Assembly: GCA_015478895.1 (NCBI GenBank) | Contig: JADMKK010000038.1 | Span: 1-64,000, forward strand | Length of the DNA stretch: 64,000 nt | Reading direction: 5' to 3' | DNA from: Comamonas sp. | GTDB lineage: Bacteria > Pseudomonadota > Gammaproteobacteria > Burkholderiales > Burkholderiaceae_C | Notes under the pieces: generated by a model | Seen by the model: the letters and a program-made list of their open reading frames with translations, nothing else | Told to the model about the DNA's origin: nothing | Databases searched by the model: none | Part shown: positions 48,191-57,023 of the stretch, in pieces | How the letters are laid out: every line of letters starts with the position of its first letter | Position numbering within the stretch: position 1 is the first letter of the stretch | Position numbers and translations under genes: made by a program

Positions 48191-48991
48191 TCAGGCGGCT
48201 TTTTCGACATGCCCCTGGCGGGTGTAGAGAAAGTCGATCACCGCTTTGCGGCAGCGCTGGTATTCGCCGTTTTCCGCCAACTCCACCCGGTTGCGCGGGC
48301 GGCCTAGCGGGACGTGCAGCACTTCGCCAATAGTGGCGGCAGGCCCATTGGTGAGCATCACGATTTTGTCGGACAGCAGTACGGCTTCATCTACATCATG
48401 CGTCACCATGACCACCGTACTCTGGGTGCGTGCGACGATCTCCAGCAACTCATCTTGCAGCTTGGCGCGTGTGAGTGCATCCAGCGCACCAAACGGTTCG
48501 TCCATCAGCAACACCTGCGGCTCCATGGACAGGGCTCTGGCAATGCCCACGCGCTGCTTCATGCCGCCGGAAATCTCGCCGGGCCGCTTGGAAGCGGCAT
48601 GGCTCAGCCCCACCATTTCCAAGGCTGCATCGGTTCGCGCTTTGAGTTGGGCCTTGTTTTCCTGGCGACCAAACACACGCTCAACCGCCAGATAGACGTT
48701 GGCATAGCAAGTCAGCCAGGGTAACAGCGAGTGGTTCTGGAAGACCACGGCACGCTCAGGCCCTGGGCCTTTGATTTCGCGGTTCGCGCACAGCAATACA
48801 CCCGCCGTGGGCGTGGTCAGCCCCGCAATCAGATTGAGCAGGGTGGACTTGCCACAGCCCGAGTGGCCAATCAGGCTGACAAACTCACCCTTGGCGATGC
48901 TCAGGTTGATGTCGCTCAGCGCAGGAAACAGCCCCTTGCTGGTCTGGAAGGCCTGGTCGATGTTCTGGATCTGAATGAATTTGTCGCTCAT
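48191..48991 (-). CDS. nrtC: Nitrate/nitrite ABC transporter ATP-binding protein
   Basis: It powers the nitrate importer at the inner membrane. Walker A 'GHSGCGKSTLLN', signature 'SGGMKQRVGIARAL', Walker B 'VLLMDEPFGALD' and the switch histidine in 'MVTHDVDEAV' are all intact. 266 residues: a single ATPase domain without the extra NrtA-like domain of cyanobacterial NrtC, so it equals NasD of Klebsiella. Its start overlaps the nrtB stop by four bases. Confidence 0.94.
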   Translation of the reverse strand: MSDKFIQIQNIDQAFQTSKGLFPALSDINLSIAKGEFVSLIGHSGCGKSTLLNLIAGLTTPTAGVLLCANREIKGPGPERAVVFQNHSLLPWLTCYANVYLAVERVFGRQENKAQLKARTDAALEMVGLSHAASKRPGEISGGMKQRVGIARALSMEPQVLLMDEPFGALDALTRAKLQDELLEIVARTQSTVVMVTHDVDEAVLLSDKIVMLTNGPAATIGEVLHVPLGRPRNRVELAENGEYQRCRKAVIDFLYTRQGHVEKAA

Positions 48992-49908
48992 GACTTCACC
49001 TCTTCATAAGTGAATGCGGATGCCAGCTTGATCAGCGTCCATTCCAGCATCAGACCGACGATGCCGATGACAAAAATGGCAATGATGATGTTGGCCACAT
49101 TCAGGTTGTTCCACTCATCCCAGACCCAGAAACCAATGCCGACACCACCGGTGAGCATTTCGGCCGCTACGATCACCAGCCAGGCAGTGCCTACGGCCAG
49201 GCGCACGCCCGTCAGCAGGTAGGGCAGTACAGCCGGGAACAGGATGGTGGTGGCAATCTTCCACTCCGACAGGTTCAGCACGCGGGCAACGTTCATATAG
49301 TCCTGCGGCACGCGCTGCACCCCTACGGCAGTGTTGATGACCATCGGCCAGATCGAACAGATGAAGATGGTCCAGATAGCGGCCGGGTCGGCTCCTTTGA
49401 ACACGAGCAATCCAATTGGCAGCCAGGCCAGCGGCGAGACGGGGCGCAGCAAACCAATCAAGGGATTGAACATGCGCGAGAGAAACGCAAAGCGACCAAT
49501 CACAAAGCCCAGCGGAATGCCGACCAGCGCTGCCAGTCCAAAGCCCAGCGCCACTCGCTGTAAAGAGGCGAGAACGTTCCAGCCCACGCCTTGGTCATTG
49601 GGGCCATTGCGATAAAACGGGTCACTAAAGATGTCAACCGCTTGCTTGAATGTGTCTTGCGGGGTAGGAATGGCTTGCTCGGTCGTGCTGGAGATGACGG
49701 ACCACAGGCCCACCATCAACAGGACGCCCAGACATGGAGGCAGCACTTGACCTGCGGCTGTGCTGGCGCGCTGCTTCCAGGCGCTGCGTGGCGCTGTGGT
49801 GCCGGTAATGGACGACGCAGGCGGCGCTGCCTGCGCAGCAAATTTTTCCGTAGCAGTGTCTGCCAAAGGCAAGTTGCTGGATGGGGAATGAAAAATGGCA
49901 CTGACCAT
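48988..49908 (-). CDS. nrtB: Nitrate ABC transporter permease
   Basis: A membrane permease with about six membrane segments, including 'VLPPCLGVLLMVGLWSVISS' and 'IIIAIFVIGIVGLMLEWTLI'. The 'EAA'-like loop is 'LNLSEWKIATTILFPAVLPY', the contact for the ATPase. The first 45 residues are a hydrophilic Ala/Ser/Pro extension. 306 residues. It begins 11 bases after nrtA and overlaps nrtC by four bases. Confidence 0.94.
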   Translation of the reverse strand: MVSAIFHSPSSNLPLADTATEKFAAQAAPPASSITGTTAPRSAWKQRASTAAGQVLPPCLGVLLMVGLWSVISSTTEQAIPTPQDTFKQAVDIFSDPFYRNGPNDQGVGWNVLASLQRVALGFGLAALVGIPLGFVIGRFAFLSRMFNPLIGLLRPVSPLAWLPIGLLVFKGADPAAIWTIFICSIWPMVINTAVGVQRVPQDYMNVARVLNLSEWKIATTILFPAVLPYLLTGVRLAVGTAWLVIVAAEMLTGGVGIGFWVWDEWNNLNVANIIIAIFVIGIVGLMLEWTLIKLASAFTYEEVKS

Positions 49909-49919
49909 GTGGGCGCTCC

Positions 49920-51197
49920 TTAGACCTTGATGGCAAAGTTGTCGGCGTATTGGGCGGGGTTGCTGCCATCCCAGACGACACCATCAATGAGTTTGCTGCT
50001 GCGCATCACCTCCTTGGGGATGTTCACATTGAACTGGGAGGCTGCTTCCTTGTACAGATCAATCCGGTTGATCTGTTTAGCGACGGACAGATAGTCTGGG
50101 TGCTCCTTGAGAAGGCCCCAGCGCTTGTGCTGGGTGAGAAACCACATGCCATCGGACAGGTAGGGAAAGTTCACCGCACCATCGCTGAAGAATTTCATGT
50201 GGTTTGGGTCATCCCAGGATTTGCCCATGCCGTTCTGGTAGCGACCCAGAATGCGCTGGTTGATGGCATCCACATGGGTGTTGACGTAGGACTTGTCAGC
50301 AATGGTTTCAGCCATCTTCACCTTGTTTTGCAGGCTGGCATCAATCCATTGACTGGCTTCCAGAATGGCCATCATCACGGCGCGTGAGGTGTTGGGGTTT
50401 TGTTTGACGAAGTCGGAGGTCGTGCCCAGCACTTTTTCCGGATGGTCTTTCCAGATGTCTTGTGTGGTGACGGCCGTGACACCGATCTTGTCCATGATGG
50501 CACGATGGTTCCAGGGCTCCCCCACGCAAAAGCCATCCATATTGCCTACGCGCATATTGGCCACCATTTGCGGAGGCGGGACGGTGATGACCTTGGCATC
50601 CTTGAAGGGGTTGATGCCTGCGCTGGCCAGCCAGTAGTACAGCCACATCGCGTGCGTGCCCGTGGGGAAGGTCTGGGCAAAGGTGTATTCGCGCTTTTCG
50701 CTGGCCATCAGTTTGGCGAGACTGGCACTATCCACCGCCCCCTTGTCAGCCAGTTTTTTGGACAGCGTGATGGCCTGGCCGTTGTGGTTGAGCGTCATCA
50801 GCACCGCCATGTCTTTCTTGGCACCGCCCACGCCCAGCTGCAGGCCGTACATCATGCCGTAGAGCACATGGGCAAAGTCCAGATCGCCATTGACCAGCTT
50901 GTCACGCACACCAGCCCAGCTCGCTTCCTTGGTGGGGATGATCTTGACGCCGTATTTCTGGTCAAAGCCCAGCACCGAAGCCATGACCACGCTGGCGCAG
51001 TCGGTCAGCGGAATGAAGCCGATCTTGACTTCTTTTTTCTCGGGAGCATCGGAGCCTGCAGCCCAGACGCCGTTGTGGCCCAGCTGGGTGTACAGCGCAG
51101 CGCTTGCGGCCAAACCTACGGTCTGGGATAAAAAGCGGCGGCGTGATGGGGTCGATGGGGTGTCGTCAGTGGGGGCTGCAGAGGGTGTATGTGCCAT
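49920..51197 (-). CDS. nrtA: Nitrate-binding periplasmic protein NrtA/NasF (Tat signal)
   Basis: The substrate-binding protein of the nitrate importer. The core 'VKIGFIPLTDCASVVMASVL', 'MRVGNMDGFCVGEPWNHRA' and 'LPYWLASAG'-like segments are those of NrtA/CmpA proteins. The N-terminus carries a twin-arginine signal 'SRRRFLSQTVGLAASAAL', so export in folded form is expected. ATG 51197 has GAAGGAG upstream; the ORF-track start at 51275 lies inside the leader. 425 residues. Confidence 0.94.
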   Translation of the reverse strand: MAHTPSAAPTDDTPSTPSRRRFLSQTVGLAASAALYTQLGHNGVWAAGSDAPEKKEVKIGFIPLTDCASVVMASVLGFDQKYGVKIIPTKEASWAGVRDKLVNGDLDFAHVLYGMMYGLQLGVGGAKKDMAVLMTLNHNGQAITLSKKLADKGAVDSASLAKLMASEKREYTFAQTFPTGTHAMWLYYWLASAGINPFKDAKVITVPPPQMVANMRVGNMDGFCVGEPWNHRAIMDKIGVTAVTTQDIWKDHPEKVLGTTSDFVKQNPNTSRAVMMAILEASQWIDASLQNKVKMAETIADKSYVNTHVDAINQRILGRYQNGMGKSWDDPNHMKFFSDGAVNFPYLSDGMWFLTQHKRWGLLKEHPDYLSVAKQINRIDLYKEAASQFNVNIPKEVMRSSKLIDGVVWDGSNPAQYADNFAIKV

Positions 51198-51250
51198 GGT
51201 CCTGCTCCTTCGATGCGTGATGTCAAAAATCAAAACAGAGTGACTGTCTG

Positions 51251-51305
51251 AAAGCGCAACGGCGTCCCGATCCATCCTGGCTTACAGGGGAAGGGGACGC
51301 CGTTG
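51251..51305 (-). terminator. Attenuator hairpin in the nrtA leader
   Basis: CAACGGCGTCCC pairs perfectly with GGGACGCCGTTG over 12 bp around a 24-base loop, followed by CGCTTT. The U tract is poor, but the stem is very stable and lies about 60 bases before the nrtA start. Confidence 0.7.
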
Positions 51306-51350
51306 TCCTTGAAAGTGCTTGACTCCAGACCGCCGTTGGCCGGGATTCGC
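51295..51350 (-). promoter_or_regulatory. ANTAR-type antitermination leader of nrtABC
   Basis: On the minus strand CCCGGCC-AACGGC-GGTCTGG (51344-51325, one mismatch and one G-U) is followed 16 bases later by GGAC-AACGGC-GTCC (51308-51295). Both loops are AACGGC, with A at 1 and G at 4. As in the nirB leader, the second hairpin uses the 5' arm of the downstream attenuator stem, so the two structures cannot coexist. NasR is the expected binder. Confidence 0.78.
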
Positions 51351-51360
51351 TACCCTAGCA

Positions 51361-51376
51361 TGCACAAAGTGTGCCA
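51361..51376 (-). promoter_or_regulatory. Sigma-54 promoter of nrtABC
   Basis: TGGCACA-CTTT-GTGCA on the minus strand matches TGGCACG-N4-TTGCW with two mismatches and exact spacing. The predicted start is near 51350. No full NtrC dyad is evident upstream, only a TGCAC half-site near 51396. Confidence 0.75.
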
Positions 51377-51462
51377 ATGGATACAGAGGCTCGTGCAACA
51401 GAGAATGCCCGCCCGCTGTAGGCAGGCTATGTGCCCCAGGGGGGCGGGGCCTGCCACTTGCA

Positions 51463-52785
51463 TCAGGCTATGGGCTTGGCCAGCAAGTCCGCCATTGACA
51501 GCACTGCTTCCGCCACATCGATGATGCGGCGGTTCTGGCTCATGGCGGTCTGGCGCAGCAGCTTGTGGGCTTCACTTTCCGAGAGCTTCTGGTGGGTCAT
51601 CAACAGGCCTTTGGCTCGTTCCAGCGTTTTGCGCTCCGTCAGTGCCTGGCGCACGGTGTCCAGTTCATTGCGCATGGCCTGCAGCCTTTGCGACTGCTCC
51701 TGCACTACGCTGAGCACCGACATCTGCAGCGGTGGTGCCCAGTGGTTCTCTGCAGGCATGGCGCTGCGCATGGTGAAAAATTCGGGTACAGCATCCCCTT
51801 GCGGGTGCGCAGCGGGCATGGTTGATGGAAGTCGCGCAAGGCCAGTCTGTGCCAGATCCAGCTGTACTTCGCAGTCGCGCACCAAGGCTTGGGTCAACAA
51901 AGACTCAATGTGGTGCATGCCGTCCATGACATTGGTGCAGGCTTCAAACCATAACGGGCTCAACTCACGGGGCAATTGCGCACCATCGAGTGCGGTGCAC
52001 CCAATACGGCGCAGGCGCTCCACGGCGGTGACATCAGACCCTGTGGCGCTACAGCGCTGCCAGGCCTGCACCAGTGCTTCGGGGGCACAGTCAGCAAACA
52101 CCTGCATGCAGCGTTCCTGCGCCTCAATCAAATGCAGCCAGTGCTGCTGACTGTCTGTGTAGCTGACGCCTGCGCTGAACGTTGCAGCGCCTGTGGCGCG
52201 CTCCTGGCCTGCCAGTTCCTTGCCTTGCATGAAATGGAACATGGCCACCAGCAAGCGCGAAATACTGGGGTAGGTGGCGCTGTCAGCAGCCTCAAATACC
52301 ACATTCAGCAAGTCGGCAATCAGGTGGATATAGGCTTGGGTAGATGTGTGCACGCTGGCACCAAACGCCGAAACGCTGTGGCGCAAACCCGCCAGAGCAT
52401 CCAGTCCCTGCAGCACATAGGCAATGCGGCTGCACAGGCGTGCGCCTTGGCCGCCCTGCAGGCTGTCTACATCAAGCTGGGAGAGGGCTGTGCGCAAAGT
52501 GGCCATGTGCTGATCGCTGGTCTGGCGCTGCATATGCAGAGCATCGCGCCCCATTAAGCCTTCGCTGGCCAGAAGAATGCTGGACAGGCCACGCTCCTTT
52601 TGCAGCGCATGAATCAGTTCAGCCAAGGCGCGCACCAAACTGCTGGTGCGCAGCATTCGCTGCAGCTCGTTGATTTCACACTGGCGCGCGGCTGCCAAAA
52701 AATGCAGGGGGTTTTCCATGGATGCATCGTGGGTCAGGATAGACAGGCTTAGCAATTTCTGTGCCTTGCAGGCGGTGAACTTCAA
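51463..52785 (-). CDS. nasR: Nitrate-sensing NIT-ANTAR transcription antiterminator NasR
   Basis: A positive regulator that, in Klebsiella, binds nitrate through its NIT domain and then binds leader RNA through its ANTAR domain. The NIT domain spans about residues 45-330 ('LAELIHALQKERGLSSILLA' is its signature start). The ANTAR domain is the C-terminal 55 residues ('ALTERKTLERAKGLLM'). The TTG at 52785 has GGGGGAG five bases upstream; ATG 52719, giving 418 residues, agrees better with homologues I remember but lacks a ribosome site. It lies directly upstream of the nrtA leader on the same strand. Confidence 0.92.
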   Translation of the reverse strand: MKFTACKAQKLLSLSILTHDASMENPLHFLAAARQCEINELQRMLRTSSLVRALAELIHALQKERGLSSILLASEGLMGRDALHMQRQTSDQHMATLRTALSQLDVDSLQGGQGARLCSRIAYVLQGLDALAGLRHSVSAFGASVHTSTQAYIHLIADLLNVVFEAADSATYPSISRLLVAMFHFMQGKELAGQERATGAATFSAGVSYTDSQQHWLHLIEAQERCMQVFADCAPEALVQAWQRCSATGSDVTAVERLRRIGCTALDGAQLPRELSPLWFEACTNVMDGMHHIESLLTQALVRDCEVQLDLAQTGLARLPSTMPAAHPQGDAVPEFFTMRSAMPAENHWAPPLQMSVLSVVQEQSQRLQAMRNELDTVRQALTERKTLERAKGLLMTHQKLSESEAHKLLRQTAMSQNRRIIDVAEAVLSMADLLAKPIA

Positions 52786-52847
52786 CGTTACTCCCCCAAA
52801 AAAAGTTCAGAAACTGCGTTCGATGCAGCCTTTGTCTAGATAGGGGT

Positions 52848-52891
52848 CAAAATGGCCTTAAGCCCAATAGATATAAAGGGTGAATGCTCCT
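52848..52891. repeat. Dispersed intergenic repeat, copy 5 (reverse)
   Basis: 'aaaatggccttaagcccaat' followed by 'agatataaagggtg', minus orientation, in the nasR upstream region. Confidence 0.75.
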
Positions 52892-52975
52892 TTTTGTATC
52901 TACTTGTTCCGCATGGGAACTGTTCAGAGTCCTATCAACTCCTAAACTGCTGAATCAATCTTTACGAGGCCACAC

Positions 52976-54052
52976 ATGACACATGATGAAATTCGCGCAA
53001 TTTTGACCTTGTGCCTGCTGGCATCGTTTGCCGATGGCGAAAAGCACGACCGTGAACGGGAGCAAATCCGTCAGGTGGCTGAAGGGCTGGCGGGCGATAG
53101 CCAAGTGAATTTGCCCGGTCTTTACCAGGACGTACTGCTGCGCCGTGTCAATTTGCCCGATGTCTTGGCGCGCCTGAGCGAGCCTGAATCGCGCCAGCTG
53201 GCGTATGAAATGGTGGTGTGCGTGTGCGATGCAGACGGCCACACCAGCCCCAAAGAAGAAGCTTTTCTGGCACAAGTGCGCCAAGCCTGGGGTATGGCAG
53301 GCCGTAGCGTTGACGCGAGCGGTGCTGATACATCGCCTGCTACCGCTTCAATAGCTGCAGGCCAAGCTACGACAACGGTTTATGGCAGTTTTGATCAACA
53401 AGCGCAGGCGGTTGCCGATGCACCCTTGCGCGCGAATGTGGTGGAAGCCGCTTTGCCCGCAGATCTGCCGGTGCCGCATCCGGCTGCGGTGGATGCGCTG
53501 CCTATCTCGGCTGCCCAGCGGCAGCCGGGAAGCTTGTCGCGCCAGGAGATGGACAGCAAGATTTTGAAGTCTGCCATCATGAATGGTGCCATTGAGCTCT
53601 TGCCCGAAAACCTGTCCACGTTGGCCATCATTCCGTTGCAGATGCGCTTGGTTTACCAAATCGGGCAGACCTATGGTTATGAGCTTGATCGTGGTCATAT
53701 CAAGGATCTGCTGGCCGCGCTGGGCGTGGGCTTGACTTCCCAGTACCTGGAGGAGGCAGGGCGCAAGCTGCTCAGCGGTTTGCTGGGCAAAGCAGGCCGG
53801 GGCATCTTTGGTGGCGTGGGCCGCCAGGCGGTGAGCAGCGGCATGAGCTTTGCCAGCACCTATGCCCTCGGTCATGTGGCCAACCAGTACTACGCTGGCG
53901 GTCGCCAACTGTCGACCGACATGCTCAAAGACGCTTACCAGCACGTCATGCAAGATGGACGCCAGTTGCAGGCGCGCTATCTTCCGCAGATGCAGGAAAC
54001 CGCACGCGGCTTGAACACGGCCAAAATCATGTCCATGGTGCGCGGCGGTTAA
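52976..54052 (+). CDS. TerB-like protein with C-terminal YcjF/DUF697-like domain
   Basis: Residues 1-105 form a TerB-type helical domain ('LCLLASFADGEKHDREREQI', 'YEMVVCVCDADGHTSPKEEA') with the acidic residues that bind metal in TerB. A variable Ala/Pro linker follows. The C-terminal half ('LSTLAIIPLQMRLVYQIGQT' then 'IKDLLAALGVGLTSQYLEE') resembles the DUF697 region of YcjF-type proteins, which may touch the membrane. Tellurite resistance itself is not implied. It is a single gene, divergent from nasR. Confidence 0.78.
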   Translation: MTHDEIRAILTLCLLASFADGEKHDREREQIRQVAEGLAGDSQVNLPGLYQDVLLRRVNLPDVLARLSEPESRQLAYEMVVCVCDADGHTSPKEEAFLAQVRQAWGMAGRSVDASGADTSPATASIAAGQATTTVYGSFDQQAQAVADAPLRANVVEAALPADLPVPHPAAVDALPISAAQRQPGSLSRQEMDSKILKSAIMNGAIELLPENLSTLAIIPLQMRLVYQIGQTYGYELDRGHIKDLLAALGVGLTSQYLEEAGRKLLSGLLGKAGRGIFGGVGRQAVSSGMSFASTYALGHVANQYYAGGRQLSTDMLKDAYQHVMQDGRQLQARYLPQMQETARGLNTAKIMSMVRGG

Positions 54053-54118
54053 AAACGGCCACCATCAGGCAGCGTCGCGCATCTTGGCAATAGGCGTTCT
54101 TGCCTCTTGGCCTTTTGG

Positions 54119-55732
54119 TTAACTCCACAGAGCCAAAGTGCGCGGCGCAGACTGGGGCATCAGTAAGAGGCCTTGATTGGCGGAAGGCGACGAAGGCACC
54201 TTGAAGCGCTGCACCAGCTGGCGCAAATGCGCGGATTGCTCGCGCAGGCTGTGTGCGGCCGCAGCGCTTTGTTCCACCAGTGCCGCGTTTTGTTGTGTCA
54301 TGCCATCCAGGGCACCCACGGCGTGGCTGACTTGCTGTACGCCGTCGTGCTGCTCGGCAGCGCTGGTATTGATATGGCCCATGACTTCCGTGACCCGCTG
54401 AATCGACTGCACCACCTCGTGCATGGTGCTGCCCGCTTCCTGCGCCAAATGAGCGCCATTGGCAACGCGGTCCACAGAGTCTTGGATCAGCACTTTGATT
54501 TCTTTGGCTGCTTGGGCACTGCGTTGCGCCAGCGTGCGCACTTCTGCGGCGACCACCGCAAAGCCCCTTCCTTGCTCGCCAGCGCGCGCAGCTTCTACGG
54601 CGGCATTGAGCGCCAGGATGTTGGTCTGAAAGGCGATGCCATCGATCACGCCAATGATGGCGGCAATCTTCTGGCTGCCGGCATGGATATCACCCATGGT
54701 GCTTACCACTTCATTGACCACGCTGCCACCGCGCTGCGCCACACCGCAAGCTTGCTGCGCCAGATTGGCAGCCTGCTGCGCGCTGGTGGCAGTGTCTTGC
54801 AGGGTGTGCGTCAGCTGCAGCATGGCACTGGCTGCTTGTTGCAAATGGCTGGCGGTAATCTCTGTGCGTTGTGACAAGTCTTGATTGCCGGTGGCAATCT
54901 CGTTGCTTGCGCTGTGGATGGCATCCCCACTGTCACGTACGTCTTCAATCATGCTGCCCAGCGACTGGCTCATGCTGTGCAGCAATTGCAGCAGCTGACC
55001 AAACTCGTCGCGGCGCTCTTCCTGCAACTGGGTGCACAAGTCGCCTGCGGCGATGTGCTGGGCCATACCGTTGGCCTGTGTCAAGGAGCGGCGAATGCTA
55101 TTGATAAGCAGGTAGGCACCCATGGCCACACCCAGCAGCAAAAATACCATGTTGATGGCCGCAGCACGCACGACGCCTTGTCGCGCAGCACCCATGTCCG
55201 CACGCATTTGTGCCAGTTTTCTGGCCTGAGTTTGCTGATAACTCAGTAGCGCTTTTTCATAAGCTTGTGCAGCCTGTTGATAGGCTGCGTACGTGCTCTC
55301 CACGCTCTGGGTGTTGGTGGGATCGCTGGCCTTGCGTTCCAAGGCCTGGTTTTGCTGGGTGAGCATGGCTTGACGCAGTTGTTGCAATGCCTGCAGCTGG
55401 CGCTGGTCGTGCGCGTCGCTGCTGGAAGTTTGCAGGGCCTGCTGCCACTCGGTGATTTGCTGGCGGGTGCCTTGAATCTGTGCTGTCAAGCTGGCCGTGT
55501 CCTGCAGGTTCGCGCTGCCTAGCGCTGCCAGTGTGCGCACGGCATTGACTTGGGAGAGCGCGCTCCATGCACTGGCATGGTCAAGCCGCTGCGAGAGCAG
55601 GGTGTCTTGCTGGTTGAACTTTTTCTGGTGCGCTGCAGAGTTGTAGCCCGCCAGGCCAACGATCACGATCGCGCCCAAAACGATGCTGGCTACGCCGAGC
55701 CAAAGTTTGCGAGTGACGCCGATGTGCTTCAT
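54119..55732 (-). CDS. Methyl-accepting chemotaxis protein
   Basis: A Tsr-type receptor: N-terminal membrane helix ('LWLGVASIVLGAIVIVGLAG'), a periplasmic four-helix domain of about 160 residues, a second helix ('AAINMVFLLLGVAMGAYLLI'), HAMP, and a signalling domain with '[20 protein letters not shown]' at the hairpin tip. 537 residues. Ligand unknown. The C-terminus has no NWETF-type CheR-binding pentapeptide. Confidence 0.93.
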   Translation of the reverse strand: MKHIGVTRKLWLGVASIVLGAIVIVGLAGYNSAAHQKKFNQQDTLLSQRLDHASAWSALSQVNAVRTLAALGSANLQDTASLTAQIQGTRQQITEWQQALQTSSSDAHDQRQLQALQQLRQAMLTQQNQALERKASDPTNTQSVESTYAAYQQAAQAYEKALLSYQQTQARKLAQMRADMGAARQGVVRAAAINMVFLLLGVAMGAYLLINSIRRSLTQANGMAQHIAAGDLCTQLQEERRDEFGQLLQLLHSMSQSLGSMIEDVRDSGDAIHSASNEIATGNQDLSQRTEITASHLQQAASAMLQLTHTLQDTATSAQQAANLAQQACGVAQRGGSVVNEVVSTMGDIHAGSQKIAAIIGVIDGIAFQTNILALNAAVEAARAGEQGRGFAVVAAEVRTLAQRSAQAAKEIKVLIQDSVDRVANGAHLAQEAGSTMHEVVQSIQRVTEVMGHINTSAAEQHDGVQQVSHAVGALDGMTQQNAALVEQSAAAAHSLREQSAHLRQLVQRFKVPSSPSANQGLLLMPQSAPRTLALWS

Positions 55733-56041
55733 ATGAAATTCCTGTGACCTGCTGAAAATGGTTGTTCAAATGTCGGGCTGCTTACAAAAACAGGCGCTTG
55801 CTAGGCAGAGTGGAAGGGAAAAGCACGGTCGTTCGTATTGGGGCTAGCACGCATAGCTGGCTGAACGGTTCGCTGGGTCAGTGTGTTGTTAGGGTTCGGA
55901 TGGCCGCGGCACTGAGCGATTGCTGCCCACTGGGCGCAGCACAGCCTGCGTTTTCCCATCGAGAGCGGGGCTTGTTACCGGTGAAGGCTCAATGGCTCGA
56001 TCAGCGCAGGCATACTTGGTCGCTTATTTCCCACACTTTTG
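55733..56041. other. Intergenic region of about 310 bases
   Basis: It lies between the divergent chemoreceptor and murI and should hold both promoters. I see no clear promoter, repeat or ORF in it. Confidence 0.5.
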
Positions 56042-56962
56042 ATGAACACCCGCTCCCCTTTGCTTTTTGCTGCATCACCGATTGGCGTGTTTGACAGCGG
56101 TATCGGTGGCCTGAGCGTCTTGCAAGCGCTGCGCCATGAGCTGCCCCATGAGCACTTTGTCTATTTGGCCGACAGTGCCCATGCGCCTTATGGTGAGCGC
56201 GGTGATGCCTTTGTGCAGGCGCGTACTTTGGCCATTGCCCAGTATTTGCGTGCGCAACACGGTATCAAAGCGCTGGTGATTGCCTGCAATACGGCAACGG
56301 CGGCGGCGGTTGATTTGCTGCGTGCGGAACTGCCTGATCTGCTGCTCATCGGCGTAGAGCCTGCCATCAAACCAGCGGCGCTCTCCAGCCAAACACAGCA
56401 TGTAGGGGTGATGGCCACACGGGGCACGGTGGAGAGCCGGCGCTTTAAAAAACTGGTGCAAGAGCATGGGCAGCAGGTGCAGTTTCACGTACAGGCTTGC
56501 GATGGACTGGCGCGGGCCATTGAGCACAGCACCCTGCAAGAGGGCGATGTGGTCACTACTGAAATTGCAGCGCTTTGCCGTGACTACACCACGGCTTTGG
56601 GCCGATTTGGCCTCAAGACTGGCGAGATGGATACGCTGGTGCTGGGCTGCACGCACTACGTTTTTGTGAAAGATGAATTGCGGGTGTTGCTGGGGCTGGA
56701 TGTGCAGTTGATTGATACGGGCGCTCCCGTGGCCAGGCAAACACGGCGCTTGTTAGAACGTGCCCAGTTACTGAACCACCCACAGCCTGCCGCGCAGATC
56801 GCACCGCGCAGTGTGCAAGCGCTGGGAGCATCGGAGCATTTGCAGCTTATAACCACCGGCAGCCTGGCTGCATTGCAAGCCGCTGCCGCCCGCTGGCTGG
56901 ATTTGCCCGCAAGTTGCTGCACCGTTGCCGCCATGCCCGCTGTTGTACCCAGTGCTATTTAG
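56042..56962 (+). CDS. murI: Glutamate racemase
   Basis: It makes D-glutamate for peptidoglycan. The two catalytic cysteines lie in 'VIACNTATAAA' and 'LVLGCTHYVFV', and the N-terminus has 'GVFDSGIGGLSVLQAL' and 'YLADSAHAPYG'. ATG 56042 directly follows the TTG listed in the ORF track. About 306 residues, slightly long because of a C-terminal extension of about 40 residues. Confidence 0.95.
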   Translation: MNTRSPLLFAASPIGVFDSGIGGLSVLQALRHELPHEHFVYLADSAHAPYGERGDAFVQARTLAIAQYLRAQHGIKALVIACNTATAAAVDLLRAELPDLLLIGVEPAIKPAALSSQTQHVGVMATRGTVESRRFKKLVQEHGQQVQFHVQACDGLARAIEHSTLQEGDVVTTEIAALCRDYTTALGRFGLKTGEMDTLVLGCTHYVFVKDELRVLLGLDVQLIDTGAPVARQTRRLLERAQLLNHPQPAAQIAPRSVQALGASEHLQLITTGSLAALQAAAARWLDLPASCCTVAAMPAVVPSAI

Positions 56963-57003
56963 CTTTGATAGCATCCAGCCGTTGATGCATAAGGGCTAGG
57001 GGC
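56960..57003. repeat. Dispersed intergenic repeat, copy 6
   Basis: 'gatagcatccagccgttgat' followed by 'gcataagggctagg', plus orientation. It starts at the murI stop codon. Confidence 0.8.
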
Positions 57004-57023
57004 ACATCCGCTTCGCAGCGGTG

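Noticed and set aside
53345-53375. 'aatagctgcaggccaagc' inside the TerB-like gene, similar to the left end of the dispersed repeat
   Set aside because: Only about 13 bases match, the right half is absent and the reading frame is unbroken; likely chance.
55762-56094. 110-residue plus-strand ORF before murI
   Set aside because: It overlaps the murI start in another frame, has many Cys/Trp/Arg residues and no ribosome site.
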